A stretch of 64,000 nucleotides of DNA, from NCBI RefSeq assembly GCF_018343775.1, contig NZ_CP074349.1, positions 1,726,001-1,790,000 of the forward strand, given 5' to 3'. A program made the position numbers and the translations under genes. The first letter of the stretch is position 1, and every line of letters begins with the position of its first letter. The DNA comes from Pseudomonas cichorii (GTDB lineage Bacteria; Pseudomonadota; Gammaproteobacteria; Pseudomonadales; Pseudomonadaceae). The notes beneath the pieces were generated by a model, which was not told where the DNA came from, did no database searches, and was given only the letters and a program-made list of their open reading frames with translations. Below, in pieces: positions 45,777-54,387 of the stretch.

Positions 45777-46598
45777 CTAGACCATTGCCAGTGGCCGCTT
45801 GCGGGTCGGAACTGGCCAGGCACGGTCCAGATCGGCCAGATCCTGGGCCGTCAGGACGATTTTTTCGGCCTCTGCATTGAGGCGTATGTGCTCCGGATTG
45901 GTCGCCTTGGGAATAGCGATCATGTTCGGCTGGCGCAGCACCCAGGCCAGGCTGATCTGTGCCGGTGTGGCGCTGTGACGATTGGCGACTTCGTTCAGGG
46001 CCGGGTGGTAGAGCAGGTCGCCTGCCTGGCCGATCGGGCAGTACGCCATGATCGGCAAGTGCCGGTCATTGGCCCAGGGCAAAAGGTCGAACTCAATACC
46101 ACGTTGCTCGGGGTTGTAGAGCACCTGATTGGTGGTGCAGCGTGGGTTGTCCAGCTCCATCATGTCCGACACATCGAAATTGGAGACGCCCCAACTGCCG
46201 ATCTTGCCAGCCTCGCGCAGCCGCTCGAAAGCCTCGACGGTTTCCCCCAGCGGGTATTCACCTGGCCAATGCAGCAGGTAGAGGTCGATGTAATCGGTAT
46301 TCATTCGCCTGAGGCTGGCTTCGCAAGCCTTGGGAATGCCTTGGCGGCTGGCATTGAACGGGTAGACCTTGCTGACCACGAACACCTTGTCTCGCTGCCC
46401 GGCAATGGCTTGCCTGACCACTTCTTCGGCGCCGCCGTCGGCATACATCTCGGCGGTGTCGATCAAGGTCATGCCCTGCTCGATGCCCATGCACAGCGCA
46501 GCGATTTCAGCCGAGCGCTGATGGCTGACTTCACCCATGTGCCAAGTGCCCTGACCCAGCACCGGGACGCTTTGACCTGCCAGTTCCAGCGTGCGCAT
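45777..46598 (-). CDS. Aldo/keto reductase
   Basis: A 273-aa TIM-barrel NADPH oxidoreductase starting MRTLELAGQSVPVLGQGTWH, with GGGGG before the ATG at 46598. The catalytic tetrad is readable: Asp and Tyr in IDTAEMYADGG, Lys in VVSKVYP, His in DLYLLHWPG. The C-terminal cofactor loop is IAIPKATNPEHIRLNAEA. The physiological carbonyl substrate is unknown. The longer reading to 46646 has no ribosome site. Confidence 0.92.
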   Translation of the reverse strand: MRTLELAGQSVPVLGQGTWHMGEVSHQRSAEIAALCMGIEQGMTLIDTAEMYADGGAEEVVRQAIAGQRDKVFVVSKVYPFNASRQGIPKACEASLRRMNTDYIDLYLLHWPGEYPLGETVEAFERLREAGKIGSWGVSNFDVSDMMELDNPRCTTNQVLYNPEQRGIEFDLLPWANDRHLPIMAYCPIGQAGDLLYHPALNEVANRHSATPAQISLAWVLRQPNMIAIPKATNPEHIRLNAEAEKIVLTAQDLADLDRAWPVPTRKRPLAMV

Positions 46599-46637
46599 AC
46601 GACCCCCTGCAATAAATGGACAGGCCTCAGGCAACAA

Positions 46638-46664
46638 AGGCTGCACGAGGTTCCGTGCAGCCTG
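46638..46664 (-). terminator. Terminator after the chemoreceptor gene
   Basis: A stem AGGCTGCACG / CGTGCAGCCT lies 16 bp past the stop codon at 46680, with TTTGTTG on the minus-strand side. Confidence 0.6.
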
Positions 46665-46679
46665 TCGAACATCGCGATG

Positions 46680-48311
46680 TTAAACGCGGAATTGTTTCAG
46701 CAAGCCATTCAACTGTTCGCTCAATCCTCGCAGATGCTGGCTGGCAGCGGTGGACTGCTCGGCGGCAAGGGCCGTACCCTGAGAGAGCTGCGCGGCCTGG
46801 GTGACGTTCTGGTTGATGTCATCGACCACATGGGATTGCTGCAGGGTGGCGCTGGCGATCGAAGCGTTGAGGCTGTTGAGGTTGCGCAAGGCCTGGCTGA
46901 TGGACGTCAGGCTCTGGCCTGCCTGATTGGCCTGCTCGATGGTCAGTTGCGAGGAGCGGCTGCTGTCGCCGATCACCTTGACCGCTGCGTCGGAGTGACG
47001 TTGCAGGCGCTCGATCATGCCCTGAATCTCGGCCGTGGACTTCTGGGTCCTTTGTGCCAGCAGTCGAACTTCGTCGGCGACCACGGCAAAGCCACGACCC
47101 TGTTCCCCGGCCCGTGCGGCTTCAATGGCAGCGTTGAGTGCCAGCAGGTTGGTCTGCTCGGCAATCGAGCTGATGACCTCCAGTACGCCACCAATCTGCG
47201 TGCTTTCGCTGGCCAGGGTCTGCATCACTTCCACGGCCTGACCGATGGTGCCGGACAGGTGATCGATCTGGCGCAGGCTGTTATCGATGTTGATCTGACC
47301 CTGTTGCGCCTGCGACTCGGCATCGCGCATTTCACTGGCTGCATGCTCGGCGTTCTTGGCCACGTCCTGTACGCCATAAGTCACCTCATTGACGGCGGTG
47401 GCCACCAGATCCATTTGCTGGGATTGCTGCTGGCTGCGCGCCTGAGCCTGCTCGGCGCTGTTGCCCAGATCGGTGGAGGCCTGACCCAAGTCTACTGCCG
47501 AGGACTGCAATTCCATGACCACGCTGCGCAGCTTGGCGGTAAACGCATTGAAGTGCTTGCCCAGTTGAGTGATTTCATCGTCGCCCTGGGTTTCCAGAGT
47601 GCGGGTCAGGTCGCTTTCCCCGCTGGCGATATTGGCCATGGCGCTGACAGTCAGGCGCAAGGGCAGGACGATGCTGCGCAGAATCAGGGTCACCAGCAGG
47701 GCCAGTATCAGCACAATGCCGATACTGAACATGATGGCCTGCCACATCTGTTGCTTGAACTCGGCAGCCACATCATCGACATATACGCCAGAGCCGATGA
47801 TCCAGCCCCAGGGCTGGAACAGCTGTACATAAGACGTTTTCTTCACCGGCTCGCTGGCGCCCGGTTTTGGCCAGCGGTAGTGGATCAGCCCGGCACCCTT
47901 GCTCTTGGCCACGGCGACCATTTCATTGAACAGTGCAAAACCGTCCGGGTCCTTCACGCCCGAGAGATCCTGGCCATCGAGCTTGGGGTTGGCAGGGTGC
48001 ATGACCATTACCGGGCGCAGATCGTTGATCCAGAAGTAGTCGTTCTGGCCGTAACGCAGGGCTTTGATGGTATTGAGAGCCTGCTGTTGCGCGGCTTCGC
48101 GGGTGAGGGTGCCAGCGGCTTCCAGGCCCTGGTAGTAATTCAGAATACCGCTGGCTGTCTGGACCACATGCGTGGTTTTCTCTGCCTTGGCCAGATAAAG
48201 GTCGTCATGAATCTGCTTGAGCATGACAGCCGCGAGCACAAAGAGCATGAGCACAGAGACAATGAGAATCAGCCAGAGACGGCGGCTGATAGATAAGCTG
48301 CGCATATTCAT
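46680..48311 (-). CDS. Methyl-accepting chemotaxis protein with a single Cache (sCache_2) sensor
   Basis: A 543-aa chemoreceptor. It has TM1 ([19 protein letters not shown]), a periplasmic sCache_2 domain (about 40-185: [40 protein letters not shown]), TM2 ([17 protein letters not shown]), HAMP, and the signalling hairpin tip [20 protein letters not shown] with [10 protein letters not shown]. No C-terminal CheR-docking pentapeptide is seen. sCache_2 receptors often sense small organic acids; the ligand here is not predictable. I chose the ATG at 48311 with AGG about 9 nt upstream; GTG at 48320 is possible. Confidence 0.93.
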   Translation of the reverse strand: MNMRSLSISRRLWLILIVSVLMLFVLAAVMLKQIHDDLYLAKAEKTTHVVQTASGILNYYQGLEAAGTLTREAAQQQALNTIKALRYGQNDYFWINDLRPVMVMHPANPKLDGQDLSGVKDPDGFALFNEMVAVAKSKGAGLIHYRWPKPGASEPVKKTSYVQLFQPWGWIIGSGVYVDDVAAEFKQQMWQAIMFSIGIVLILALLVTLILRSIVLPLRLTVSAMANIASGESDLTRTLETQGDDEITQLGKHFNAFTAKLRSVVMELQSSAVDLGQASTDLGNSAEQAQARSQQQSQQMDLVATAVNEVTYGVQDVAKNAEHAASEMRDAESQAQQGQINIDNSLRQIDHLSGTIGQAVEVMQTLASESTQIGGVLEVISSIAEQTNLLALNAAIEAARAGEQGRGFAVVADEVRLLAQRTQKSTAEIQGMIERLQRHSDAAVKVIGDSSRSSQLTIEQANQAGQSLTSISQALRNLNSLNASIASATLQQSHVVDDINQNVTQAAQLSQGTALAAEQSTAASQHLRGLSEQLNGLLKQFRV

Positions 48312-48320
48312 GATGTTCAC

Positions 48321-48712
48321 CCTAATTCGTTGTTTTTTCTTTTTTTATGAGTCATCAGGCAGGTCCTTGCACTGACTCTCAACGCTATCTTCATGATGTC
48401 GGCTTAACATGACTAAATCTGAGACAACAGTCACGCTTTTTTAGACGTCGGCTGCATATAGCCAAAGGCTTACACGAACAGGCGCGATTGGCTCTATGCC
48501 AGTCATCATGGCAAAGGTAGGATCCAATTCAACAACTGCAGCGAAGGATCGATGCAGCGATAAGGGAAGATCGGCCATTGCCAGGAGGCTACTGACAGGA
48601 TGTCGGGATGGTGTTGTGTGCAAAACGACCCGCTTCGGCGGGTTTCTTGCTTTCTGGAGAACGGTATTTATTCAAACAGGTAGCAAGTTCATTCGCGAAA
48701 AAGCCGCAAACA
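48321..48712. other. Intergenic region between the chemoreceptor and TetR genes (392 bp)
   Basis: It holds the chemoreceptor promoter region (AT-rich near 48330-48350, not resolved), the terminator of the TetR gene and a half-REP (TTCATTCGCGAAAA, 48688-48701). Short frames here have no ribosome site and look non-coding. Confidence 0.5.
48626..48645 (-). terminator. Terminator of the TetR gene
   Basis: On the minus strand, ACCCGC-CGAA-GCGGGT followed by CGTTTTGC, about 70 bp after the TetR stop. Confidence 0.55.
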
Positions 48713-49315
48713 TCAATCCGGCTCACACCCCTTGAGCACCAGCCTCAGAATGGTCTGGGTCGCCGCTTCATAGTCCGCATCCTCAAGCTTGTCCTTGCCG
48801 GTGACCGTCGAGATCTGCCAGTCAAAGTCGGCATAGGTCTGGGTCGCGGCCCAGATGGTGAACATCAGGTGATGAGGGTCCAGGGGCGCAATCTGGCCGC
48901 TGTCGATCCATGCCTGGATGCACTCGATATTGTGTCGGGCCTGGCCATTTAGCTGTTCGATCTGTTCGGGCGTCAGATGGGGGGCGCCGTGCATGATCTC
49001 GCTGGCGAACACTTTCGAGGCGAAGGGCAGGTCACGGGAAATCTGGATTTTCGAGCGGATGTAACGGCTGAGCACTTCCTTGGGAACGCCTTGGGGATTG
49101 AACGGCGTCGAGGCGCGCAGAATCGGCTCGATGATGCTTTCCAGCACCTCGCGATAGAGGTTTTCCTTGGACTTGAAGTAGTAATAGACGTTGGGCTTGG
49201 GCAGCCCGGCCTTGGCGGCGATGTCGCCGGTCTTGGTCGCGGCAAAACCCTTGTCGGCGAATTCTTCACTGGCGGCGCGCAGGATCAGTTCTTTGTTGCG
49301 CTCGCGAATACTGCT
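48713..49315 (-). CDS. TetR/AcrR-family regulator, RutR-like
   Basis: A 200-aa regulator starting MSSIRERNKELILRAASEEF. The N-terminal helix-turn-helix reads GFAATKTGDIAAKAGLPKPNVYYYF-like, and the C-terminal domain (RDLPFASKVFASEIMHGAPH, GQIAPLDPHHLMFTIWA, TQTYADF) closely parallels E. coli RutR, which controls pyrimidine and purine genes with uracil or thymine as ligand. That fits the nucleotide-catabolism genes further right, but the target genes are not shown. I chose the ATG at 49315; an upstream extension exists without a ribosome site. A long palindrome lies about 50 bp upstream. Confidence 0.87.
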   Translation of the reverse strand, partial: SSIRERNKELILRAASEEFADKGFAATKTGDIAAKAGLPKPNVYYYFKSKENLYREVLESIIEPILRASTPFNPQGVPKEVLSRYIRSKIQISRDLPFASKVFASEIMHGAPHLTPEQIEQLNGQARHNIECIQAWIDSGQIAPLDPHHLMFTIWAATQTYADFDWQISTVTGKDKLEDADYEAATQTILRLVLKGCEPD

Positions 49316-49363
49316 CATGACCCAGATTCCTGCACGGCGGGTGCGCATGGTAGCACCGTGCTC

Positions 49364-49391
49364 GCGCAAGGCTCAATGATGAGCCTTGCGC
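49364..49391. promoter_or_regulatory. Perfect 12-bp inverted repeat between acdS and the TetR gene
   Basis: GCGCAAGGCTCA / TGAGCCTTGCGC with loop ATGA. It sits 25 bp past the acdS stop and 49 bp before the TetR start (both minus strand). It may be the acdS terminator, although no T-run follows, or an operator for the TetR protein. Confidence 0.5.
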
Positions 49392-49416
49392 AGTCAAGAG
49401 GACGGCGTAGGAGCGA

Positions 49417-50433
49417 TCAACCATCCTTGAACAGGAAGCTGTAGGCATTGAGTGCCGGTACGCCGCCCAAATGGGCGTAAAGCACTTTCGAGCCCTCGGG
49501 GAATTCGCCGTTGCGGACCATGTCGATCATGCCGTGCATGGATTTGCCTTCGTAGACCGGGTCTGTCAGCACGCCTTCCAGACGGGCGCAGGTGCGGATT
49601 GCATCCAGAGTGCCTTCGTTGGGCAGGCCGTATTCCGGGTAGGCGTAACGGGTATCGAGCACCACGTCATCAGGAGTGATTTCACGGCCCAGGTCCACCA
49701 GCTTGGCGGTGTTCTGGGCGATGCGCAGGACTTGCTCGCGGGTCTGATCCGGTTTGGCCGAAGCATCGATACCGATCACTCGTTGCGCACGGCCATCAGC
49801 GGCAAAACCCACCACCATCCCGGCATGGGTACTGCCCGTTACCGAGCAGACGACGATGTAATCGAACTTGAAGCCCAGCTCTTCTTCCTGCTGGCGAACC
49901 TCATCGGCAAAGCGCACGAAACCCAGGCCGCCGTAAGGGTGTTCCGAACAGCCTGCCGGAATCGGGAACGGCTTGCCGCCACTCTCGACCACATCGGCCA
50001 TGGCTTTTTCCCAGCTCGGGCGGATACCGATATCGAAGCCTGCCGAATCCAGACGCACGTCAGCGCCCATGATCCGGGACATCTCGATATTGCCCACACG
50101 GTCGTATACCGCATCGGAGTAGTTCACCCAGTTTTCCTGGACCAGCACGCACTTCATGCCCAGGTGAGCGGCGACGGCGGCTACCTGACGGGTCTGGTTC
50201 GACTGGATACCGCCGATGGACACCAGGGTGTCATAACCGCCTTCGATGGCTTCCGGGATGAGGTATTCAAGCTTGCGCGTCTTGTTCCCGCCAAATGCCA
50301 GGCCGCTGTTGCAGTCTTCACGCTTGGCATACAGCTCGACCTTGCCGCCCAGATGCTCGCTGAGACGCTTGAGCGGAGTGATGGGTGAAGGGCCGAAGGT
50401 CAGGGGATAGCGCTTGAATTTGGTCAGGTTCAT
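49417..50433 (-). CDS. acdS: 1-aminocyclopropane-1-carboxylate (ACC) deaminase
   Basis: A 338-aa PLP enzyme that splits ACC, the plant ethylene precursor, to 2-oxobutyrate and ammonia. The PLP lysine lies in [11 protein letters not shown] and the nucleophile region is [19 protein letters not shown]. Counting from the C-terminus puts Tyr294-Glu295 in [10 protein letters not shown] and Leu322 in YAHLGG, the residues that separate true ACC deaminases from D-cysteine desulfhydrases. Length equals the Pseudomonas enzyme. GGAG precedes the ATG. It is divergent from an Lrp-type regulator, the acdR-acdS arrangement. It lets plant-associated bacteria lower host ethylene. Confidence 0.95.
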   Translation of the reverse strand: MNLTKFKRYPLTFGPSPITPLKRLSEHLGGKVELYAKREDCNSGLAFGGNKTRKLEYLIPEAIEGGYDTLVSIGGIQSNQTRQVAAVAAHLGMKCVLVQENWVNYSDAVYDRVGNIEMSRIMGADVRLDSAGFDIGIRPSWEKAMADVVESGGKPFPIPAGCSEHPYGGLGFVRFADEVRQQEEELGFKFDYIVVCSVTGSTHAGMVVGFAADGRAQRVIGIDASAKPDQTREQVLRIAQNTAKLVDLGREITPDDVVLDTRYAYPEYGLPNEGTLDAIRTCARLEGVLTDPVYEGKSMHGMIDMVRNGEFPEGSKVLYAHLGGVPALNAYSFLFKDG

Positions 50434-50598
50434 ATCGAGTCTCCGTGGGAAGAAATATCCAGCGCGTTATCAACGTGCTTGCGATGGGACCTATCATAGA
50501 AAATCGATCAATAATCGTGGTTGCAAATAATTGTCTATTTAGGAAATGAAAGTTAGTCTCTGGAAATTGAAAATTAATTTTATTTCTTGAAAAGCACT
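50434..50598. promoter_or_regulatory. Divergent acdS-acdR control region
   Basis: 165 bp, strikingly AT-rich towards the regulator, with the palindrome AAAATTAATTTT at 50570-50581. It is the expected site for Lrp-type (AcdR) binding and both divergent promoters. I could not assign exact -35/-10 elements. Confidence 0.5.
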
Positions 50599-51105
50599 AT
50601 GAAAGCAATAAATGAACGAAGCAAAAAGCCGGACGCCGGTATTGCGCCGCTGCTCGACAGGATCGACCGGGCCATCCTCAAGATCCTGCAGCGCGATGCG
50701 TCCATTTCCAACGTGGCGCTGGCCGAAAAGGTCAAATTGAGCGCGCCGGCCTGCCTGAGGCGTGTCGAACGGCTCAAGGAAGCGGGCGTCATAAAAGGCG
50801 TGGTTGCGCTGCTCAACAGCGAAGCGTTGGACGCTGGGATGGTGGTCTTGATCGGCGTGGTGCTGGATCGCTCGACCCCTGAGTCATTTGCCCAGTTCGA
50901 GGCGGCAGCGCAGAAGGTGTCCGGCTGCATGGAGTTTCATGTGGTGACCGGGGAGTTCGACTATTTCATGTTGCTGCGCACCAAAGACAGCCAGAGCTTC
51001 AACCGGCTGCACGCCGAGCAACTGCTTTATCTGCCGGGCGTCAGGCAGATCCGCTCTTTCATGGGCTTGCGTCAAGTGCTGTCCACCACGCAGATCCCGA
51101 TGTAG
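50599..51105 (+). CDS. acdR: Lrp/AsnC-family regulator, AcdR-like
   Basis: A 168-aa protein with an N-terminal AsnC helix-turn-helix (LLDRIDRAILKILQRDASIS, VALAEKVKLSAPACLRRVER) and a C-terminal RAM ligand/oligomerisation domain (CMEFHVVTGEFDYFMLLRTK). Divergent placement next to acdS matches AcdR, which activates acdS in other pseudomonads. I chose the ATG at 50599 over an upstream TTG at 50587. The ribosome site is poor, so weak translation is likely. Confidence 0.9.
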   Translation: MKAINERSKKPDAGIAPLLDRIDRAILKILQRDASISNVALAEKVKLSAPACLRRVERLKEAGVIKGVVALLNSEALDAGMVVLIGVVLDRSTPESFAQFEAAAQKVSGCMEFHVVTGEFDYFMLLRTKDSQSFNRLHAEQLLYLPGVRQIRSFMGLRQVLSTTQIPM

Positions 51106-51111
51106 GCAGGC

Positions 51112-51591
51112 TCAGGAGGGCGACAGGAAATGATCCTGCAGGTAGTTCTTCACCAGATGCCGGGTCGCGGCCAGGATTTCTTCTACCTGTGAGTCCATCG
51201 AGGCTTTGGACGGGGCCTGTTCCCCAAGCTTCTCCAGTTCAAAGAAGTGCAGCTTGTGCCCGCACACCGACCCCAGCCACGACAGATGCGCCCGATGGCT
51301 GGCTTCCACATCCAGCAGATGGCAGGTCTTGGGGATTGAACTCAGCAAGCCATTGGCTTCGCAACTCGAAGGCTTTTGCGCGCTGAAGGCGCGGTTTTCA
51401 GCGTCGAGCCATTCCTCTTCCAGTTGGGTCGATTGCTTGATGACCAGATAAGCCACCTGCTCCCAGTCACTGATTTCGGTATTGAGTGTGTCGATGATGT
51501 ATTGAGGCAGGTTTGCATTGGAAACGATGATGACGCCCGTCTCTTGAGAGGTTGGCTTCAGCCATTGTGCTCGTTGCGAATCGATATGCAT
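51112..51591 (-). CDS. Hypothetical protein
   Basis: 159 aa, starting MHIDSQRAQWLKPTSQETGV, with AAGGGG before the ATG. Soluble and acidic, probably mostly helical; contains AYLVIKQSTQLEEEWLDAEN and a C-terminal segment EEILAATRHLVKNYLQDHF. I recognise no domain. It is convergent with acdR (6-bp gap) and appears to be a single-gene unit. Confidence 0.65.
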   Translation of the reverse strand: MHIDSQRAQWLKPTSQETGVIIVSNANLPQYIIDTLNTEISDWEQVAYLVIKQSTQLEEEWLDAENRAFSAQKPSSCEANGLLSSIPKTCHLLDVEASHRAHLSWLGSVCGHKLHFFELEKLGEQAPSKASMDSQVEEILAATRHLVKNYLQDHFLSPS

Positions 51592-51817
51592 GACAGCCCC
51601 TTATTGTAGGTACAGCGATCAAAAGCCCGGTTTCGCGATGCAACACTTGCGCCACACGCTCTGGTCAGGTCATTGATTGCTTGAGCGACTGCATAAAACG
51701 TTAGCGCATTGTGCCGGTCAGACACTGATATCGACGTACACACGCCATGTCTTGCGGTTATTGCTGTGATTCAATAGGCGCCGTTTTTGTTTCCCATTTT
51801 GTTCAAGGATATTGATT

Positions 51818-52726
51818 GTGGCTGCTGGAAGCTTGCTGACCCTGCTCGATGACATCGCAACCCTGCTCGACGATGTGGCACTGGCCACTAAAAAGACGGC
51901 AGGTGTGCTGGGTGATGACCTGGCCCTCAATGCGCAACAGGTCACGGGTGTCTCTGCCGATCGTGAGTTGCCGGTGGTGTGGGCGGTGGCCAAGGGGTCT
52001 TTGCTCAACAAGGCGATTCTGGTGCCGGCGGCCTTGTTGATCAGCGCCTTTGCGCCCTGGGCGATTCTGCCTCTGTTGATGATCGGTGGTGCCTACCTGT
52101 GTTTTGAGGGGGCCGAGAAGATTGCCCATAAATGGCTGCACGCCGACGCCGGGCAGGAACACGAAGAGCGCAAACAGGCTGCGGGCAATGCTTCCACGGA
52201 CATGGTTGCGTTCGAGAAGGAGCGTATCAAAGGTGCGATTCGTACCGACTTCATCCTGTCGGCGGAAATCATTGTCCTGGCCCTGGGCGTGGTTTCAAGC
52301 AGGCCGTTCCTGGATCAGGTGGGCGTACTGGTGATCGTGGCCGTGCTGATTACCGTCGGCGTCTATGGGCTGGTGGCGGGTATCGTCAAGCTTGATGACC
52401 TGGGCCTGCATCTGAAAAAGAGCGCCAGTTCTGCCTCGCAAAGCATGGGCAACGGGTTGCTCTGGCTGGCTCCGGTCTTGATGAAAGCGCTGTCGATCCT
52501 CGGCACCGCCGCCATGTTCATGGTCGGCGGTGGCATTCTGGTGCATGGCCTGCCGTTCGCCCATCATTGGGTTGAGGGCATTACCGAAAGCGCGGCTAGC
52601 GCTGTCGGCGGTTTCTCCATCGTGGTACCGACTTTGCTGGATGCCGTTGCCGGCATCATTGCCGGTGCAGCACTGGTGGTAGTGGTAACTCTGGTGGGCA
52701 AAGTGTGGAAGTCGGCTCGGGGCTGA
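51818..52726 (+). CDS. DUF808 (YedI-like) inner-membrane protein
   Basis: A 302-aa protein from the GTG at 51818 (MAAGSLLTLLDDIATLLDDV, AAGGA 8 nt upstream). Blocks VALATKKTAGVLGDDLALNA, GVSADRELPVVWAVAKGSL and GGAYLCFEGAEKI are typical of the DUF808/YedI family. About four to six hydrophobic segments follow. Function is unknown. Its last 71 bp overlap the end of the convergent PAP2 gene. Confidence 0.92.
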   Translation: MAAGSLLTLLDDIATLLDDVALATKKTAGVLGDDLALNAQQVTGVSADRELPVVWAVAKGSLLNKAILVPAALLISAFAPWAILPLLMIGGAYLCFEGAEKIAHKWLHADAGQEHEERKQAAGNASTDMVAFEKERIKGAIRTDFILSAEIIVLALGVVSSRPFLDQVGVLVIVAVLITVGVYGLVAGIVKLDDLGLHLKKSASSASQSMGNGLLWLAPVLMKALSILGTAAMFMVGGGILVHGLPFAHHWVEGITESAASAVGGFSIVVPTLLDAVAGIIAGAALVVVVTLVGKVWKSARG

Positions 52727-53522
52727 GCAGGTTCTTGCCCGGCTCAAGTGATGCTTGAAGTGCTGGTCGCCCATAGAAAAACAGGGCGGTCAGCAGCATC
52801 GTGAGCCAGACCAGAATGCCCGACCACAAGGTGTGGGACATGAAATGCCAGCCTTGCAGGACCCGCGTCGTGCCATAAACCATGCCTAGCAGCAGAACCC
52901 AGCCCAGCAACTTGCGGGCATGTCGCCAGCGGTAGCGGCGGGCGACGAAGTACAGCGCCAACAGAGTAAAACCGCTCGAGGCGTGACCACCGGGCCAGCA
53001 ACGACCTTTGCCGGCTTCATGCAGCAGGTTGAAGTTCTCGAACCATTCCTTCTTTTCCTGAATACCGCCATACAGGGTTGTTTCAACCGGGCAGTAAACA
53101 CTGGTGTGGCTCTTGAAGTAGTGAACCATGGCCGTAGTGATGGCGAAGGCAACCACCACGAAGATGAAGTCACGGCGGTGGCGTGCAAGAAACTTGAGCC
53201 CTGAGGCAATACGAAACCTCTCCAGCACTGCAATCAGGCGCTGATGTTTATCAGGTTTGAACAGTGGCCATACAAATGAAAGCACGGCACCGATGATTGC
53301 CAGTTCACCTGTCCAGTCCGGAATGATCCGCGGCCAGCGATGGGTCAGGTTTTCAAAAAAACGATCATGCTGGAACGGGAATACCTGGGTGACTGGGTCG
53401 TAAAGCAGGTTGCTGAGGGTGACATCCAGTCCGGTCAGGTCGAAGACGACAAAGACCAGAGCCGCCAGCAATAAAGGGATGCCGACATTCATCAAGTAGA
53501 AGCGATTTTTTAGAGTCTTCAC
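52656..53522 (-). CDS. PAP2-family inner-membrane phosphatase
   Basis: A 288-aa membrane protein with about five to six segments and the PAP2 triad: KxxxxxxRP-like region weak, then GRCWPGGHASSGF (PSGH-type motif) and LQGWHFMSHTLWSG (SRxxxxxHxxxD-type motif, here ending SG). It resembles lipid-A or undecaprenyl-phosphate phosphatases. The first motif is hard to see, so the exact class is uncertain. It is co-directional with, and 21 bp from, the histidine phosphatase gene, suggesting a shared role in envelope phosphate chemistry. Confidence 0.83.
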   Translation of the reverse strand: MKTLKNRFYLMNVGIPLLLAALVFVVFDLTGLDVTLSNLLYDPVTQVFPFQHDRFFENLTHRWPRIIPDWTGELAIIGAVLSFVWPLFKPDKHQRLIAVLERFRIASGLKFLARHRRDFIFVVVAFAITTAMVHYFKSHTSVYCPVETTLYGGIQEKKEWFENFNLLHEAGKGRCWPGGHASSGFTLLALYFVARRYRWRHARKLLGWVLLLGMVYGTTRVLQGWHFMSHTLWSGILVWLTMLLTALFFYGRPALQASLEPGKNLLSPEPTSTLCPPELPLPPVLHRQ

Positions 53523-53543
53523 GCGGCCAGGTTTCCTGATGGC

Positions 53544-54233
53544 TTATGGATGTTGCGGCATGACGAACTTCCAGTCCTGGGCATCGAGAAAGCCCAGAAC
53601 CTTGGTGCTGTGATCTTCGGGATCAACGGTTACGAACAGGGCGCTGCCATAGTCGGGCACGGTGCGTGCCGAGACTTTCAACGACTTCTCCAACTGGTTG
53701 AAACACTCGCTGTGAGTGACCAGCACCATGTTTCGCTGATCGACTTTGTGTTGCTGCATGTCTTCCAGCATCGTGTGGCGACAGTTGCCCAGCCAGTCTT
53801 GAGGAATGCTCGCGTCTTTGAACGCAAAGACTGCGGTCTGGGCCGTGCGCAGCAGAGGGCTGTTGAAAATGTCCGTGTGGCTCAGATCAAGTGCCCTGAA
53901 CGAATTGCCCAGTTCCTGTGCGACGAGTTGGCCTTTGCGGGTAATGCCGTCCGGTGGGCCAAGGCAGGGATTGGTCGAGTGATCGCAACGCTCGGCATGA
54001 CGCACCAGAATGACCAGATCACCTTTGGCCCAGTGAGCCAGGATGCCCGCCTTGCGCAGGTTGTGGCCTTGTGCGAGGTCGAGCGGGCCAGAGGGCGTCC
54101 ACAGATAGCTACCCAGCCAGACAGCCGCCAGCATCAGTGGCAGTAGCCACAGCGCTTTGGGGTAATGGGTAAGGTTTCGGTAGCCAGCGTGACTGGCAAT
54201 GGCCAACTGGTTGTAGAGCGATTGAGTATTCAA
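53544..54233 (-). CDS. Ais/PmrG-like histidine phosphatase, membrane-anchored
   Basis: A 229-aa protein with an N-terminal membrane segment (ALWLLPLMLAAVWLGSYLW, about 28-46) placing the catalytic domain in the periplasm. The phosphohistidine motif is LVILVRHAERCDHS, and VLVTHSECFNQL holds the second catalytic His. RHAERCD is characteristic of Ais/PmrG, which removes LPS core heptose phosphate and affects polymyxin resistance in enterics; the same role here is inferred. It is upstream of the PAP2 gene on the same strand. Confidence 0.85.
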   Translation of the reverse strand: MNTQSLYNQLAIASHAGYRNLTHYPKALWLLPLMLAAVWLGSYLWTPSGPLDLAQGHNLRKAGILAHWAKGDLVILVRHAERCDHSTNPCLGPPDGITRKGQLVAQELGNSFRALDLSHTDIFNSPLLRTAQTAVFAFKDASIPQDWLGNCRHTMLEDMQQHKVDQRNMVLVTHSECFNQLEKSLKVSARTVPDYGSALFVTVDPEDHSTKVLGFLDAQDWKFVMPQHP

Positions 54234-54387
54234 GGCAGGTCGCCGTCACAAGGGAGGACTGGACCGCAGAGTAGGGTGCAGCAGGTCAATGACCGGTCAA
54301 CGATATGTGAAAAAACAATTGTGGAAGAGGGGGCTCAGCGCTGGCGAGGCGGCACCGCAGTGCGACCTCGCCGATGGCTGCTTGTGA

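Noticed and set aside
45654..48296. Very long plus-strand open frame (880 codons) opposite the aldo/keto reductase and chemoreceptor genes
   Set aside because: The minus-strand proteins have complete, well-ordered domain motifs. The plus frame is Gln/His/Leu/Gly-rich with no motif or ribosome site, as expected for a GC-rich antisense shadow.
49417..50433. D-cysteine desulfhydrase instead of ACC deaminase
   Set aside because: Glu295 and Leu322, counted from the C-terminus, are the ACC-deaminase-specific residues, and the divergent Lrp regulator fits acdR.
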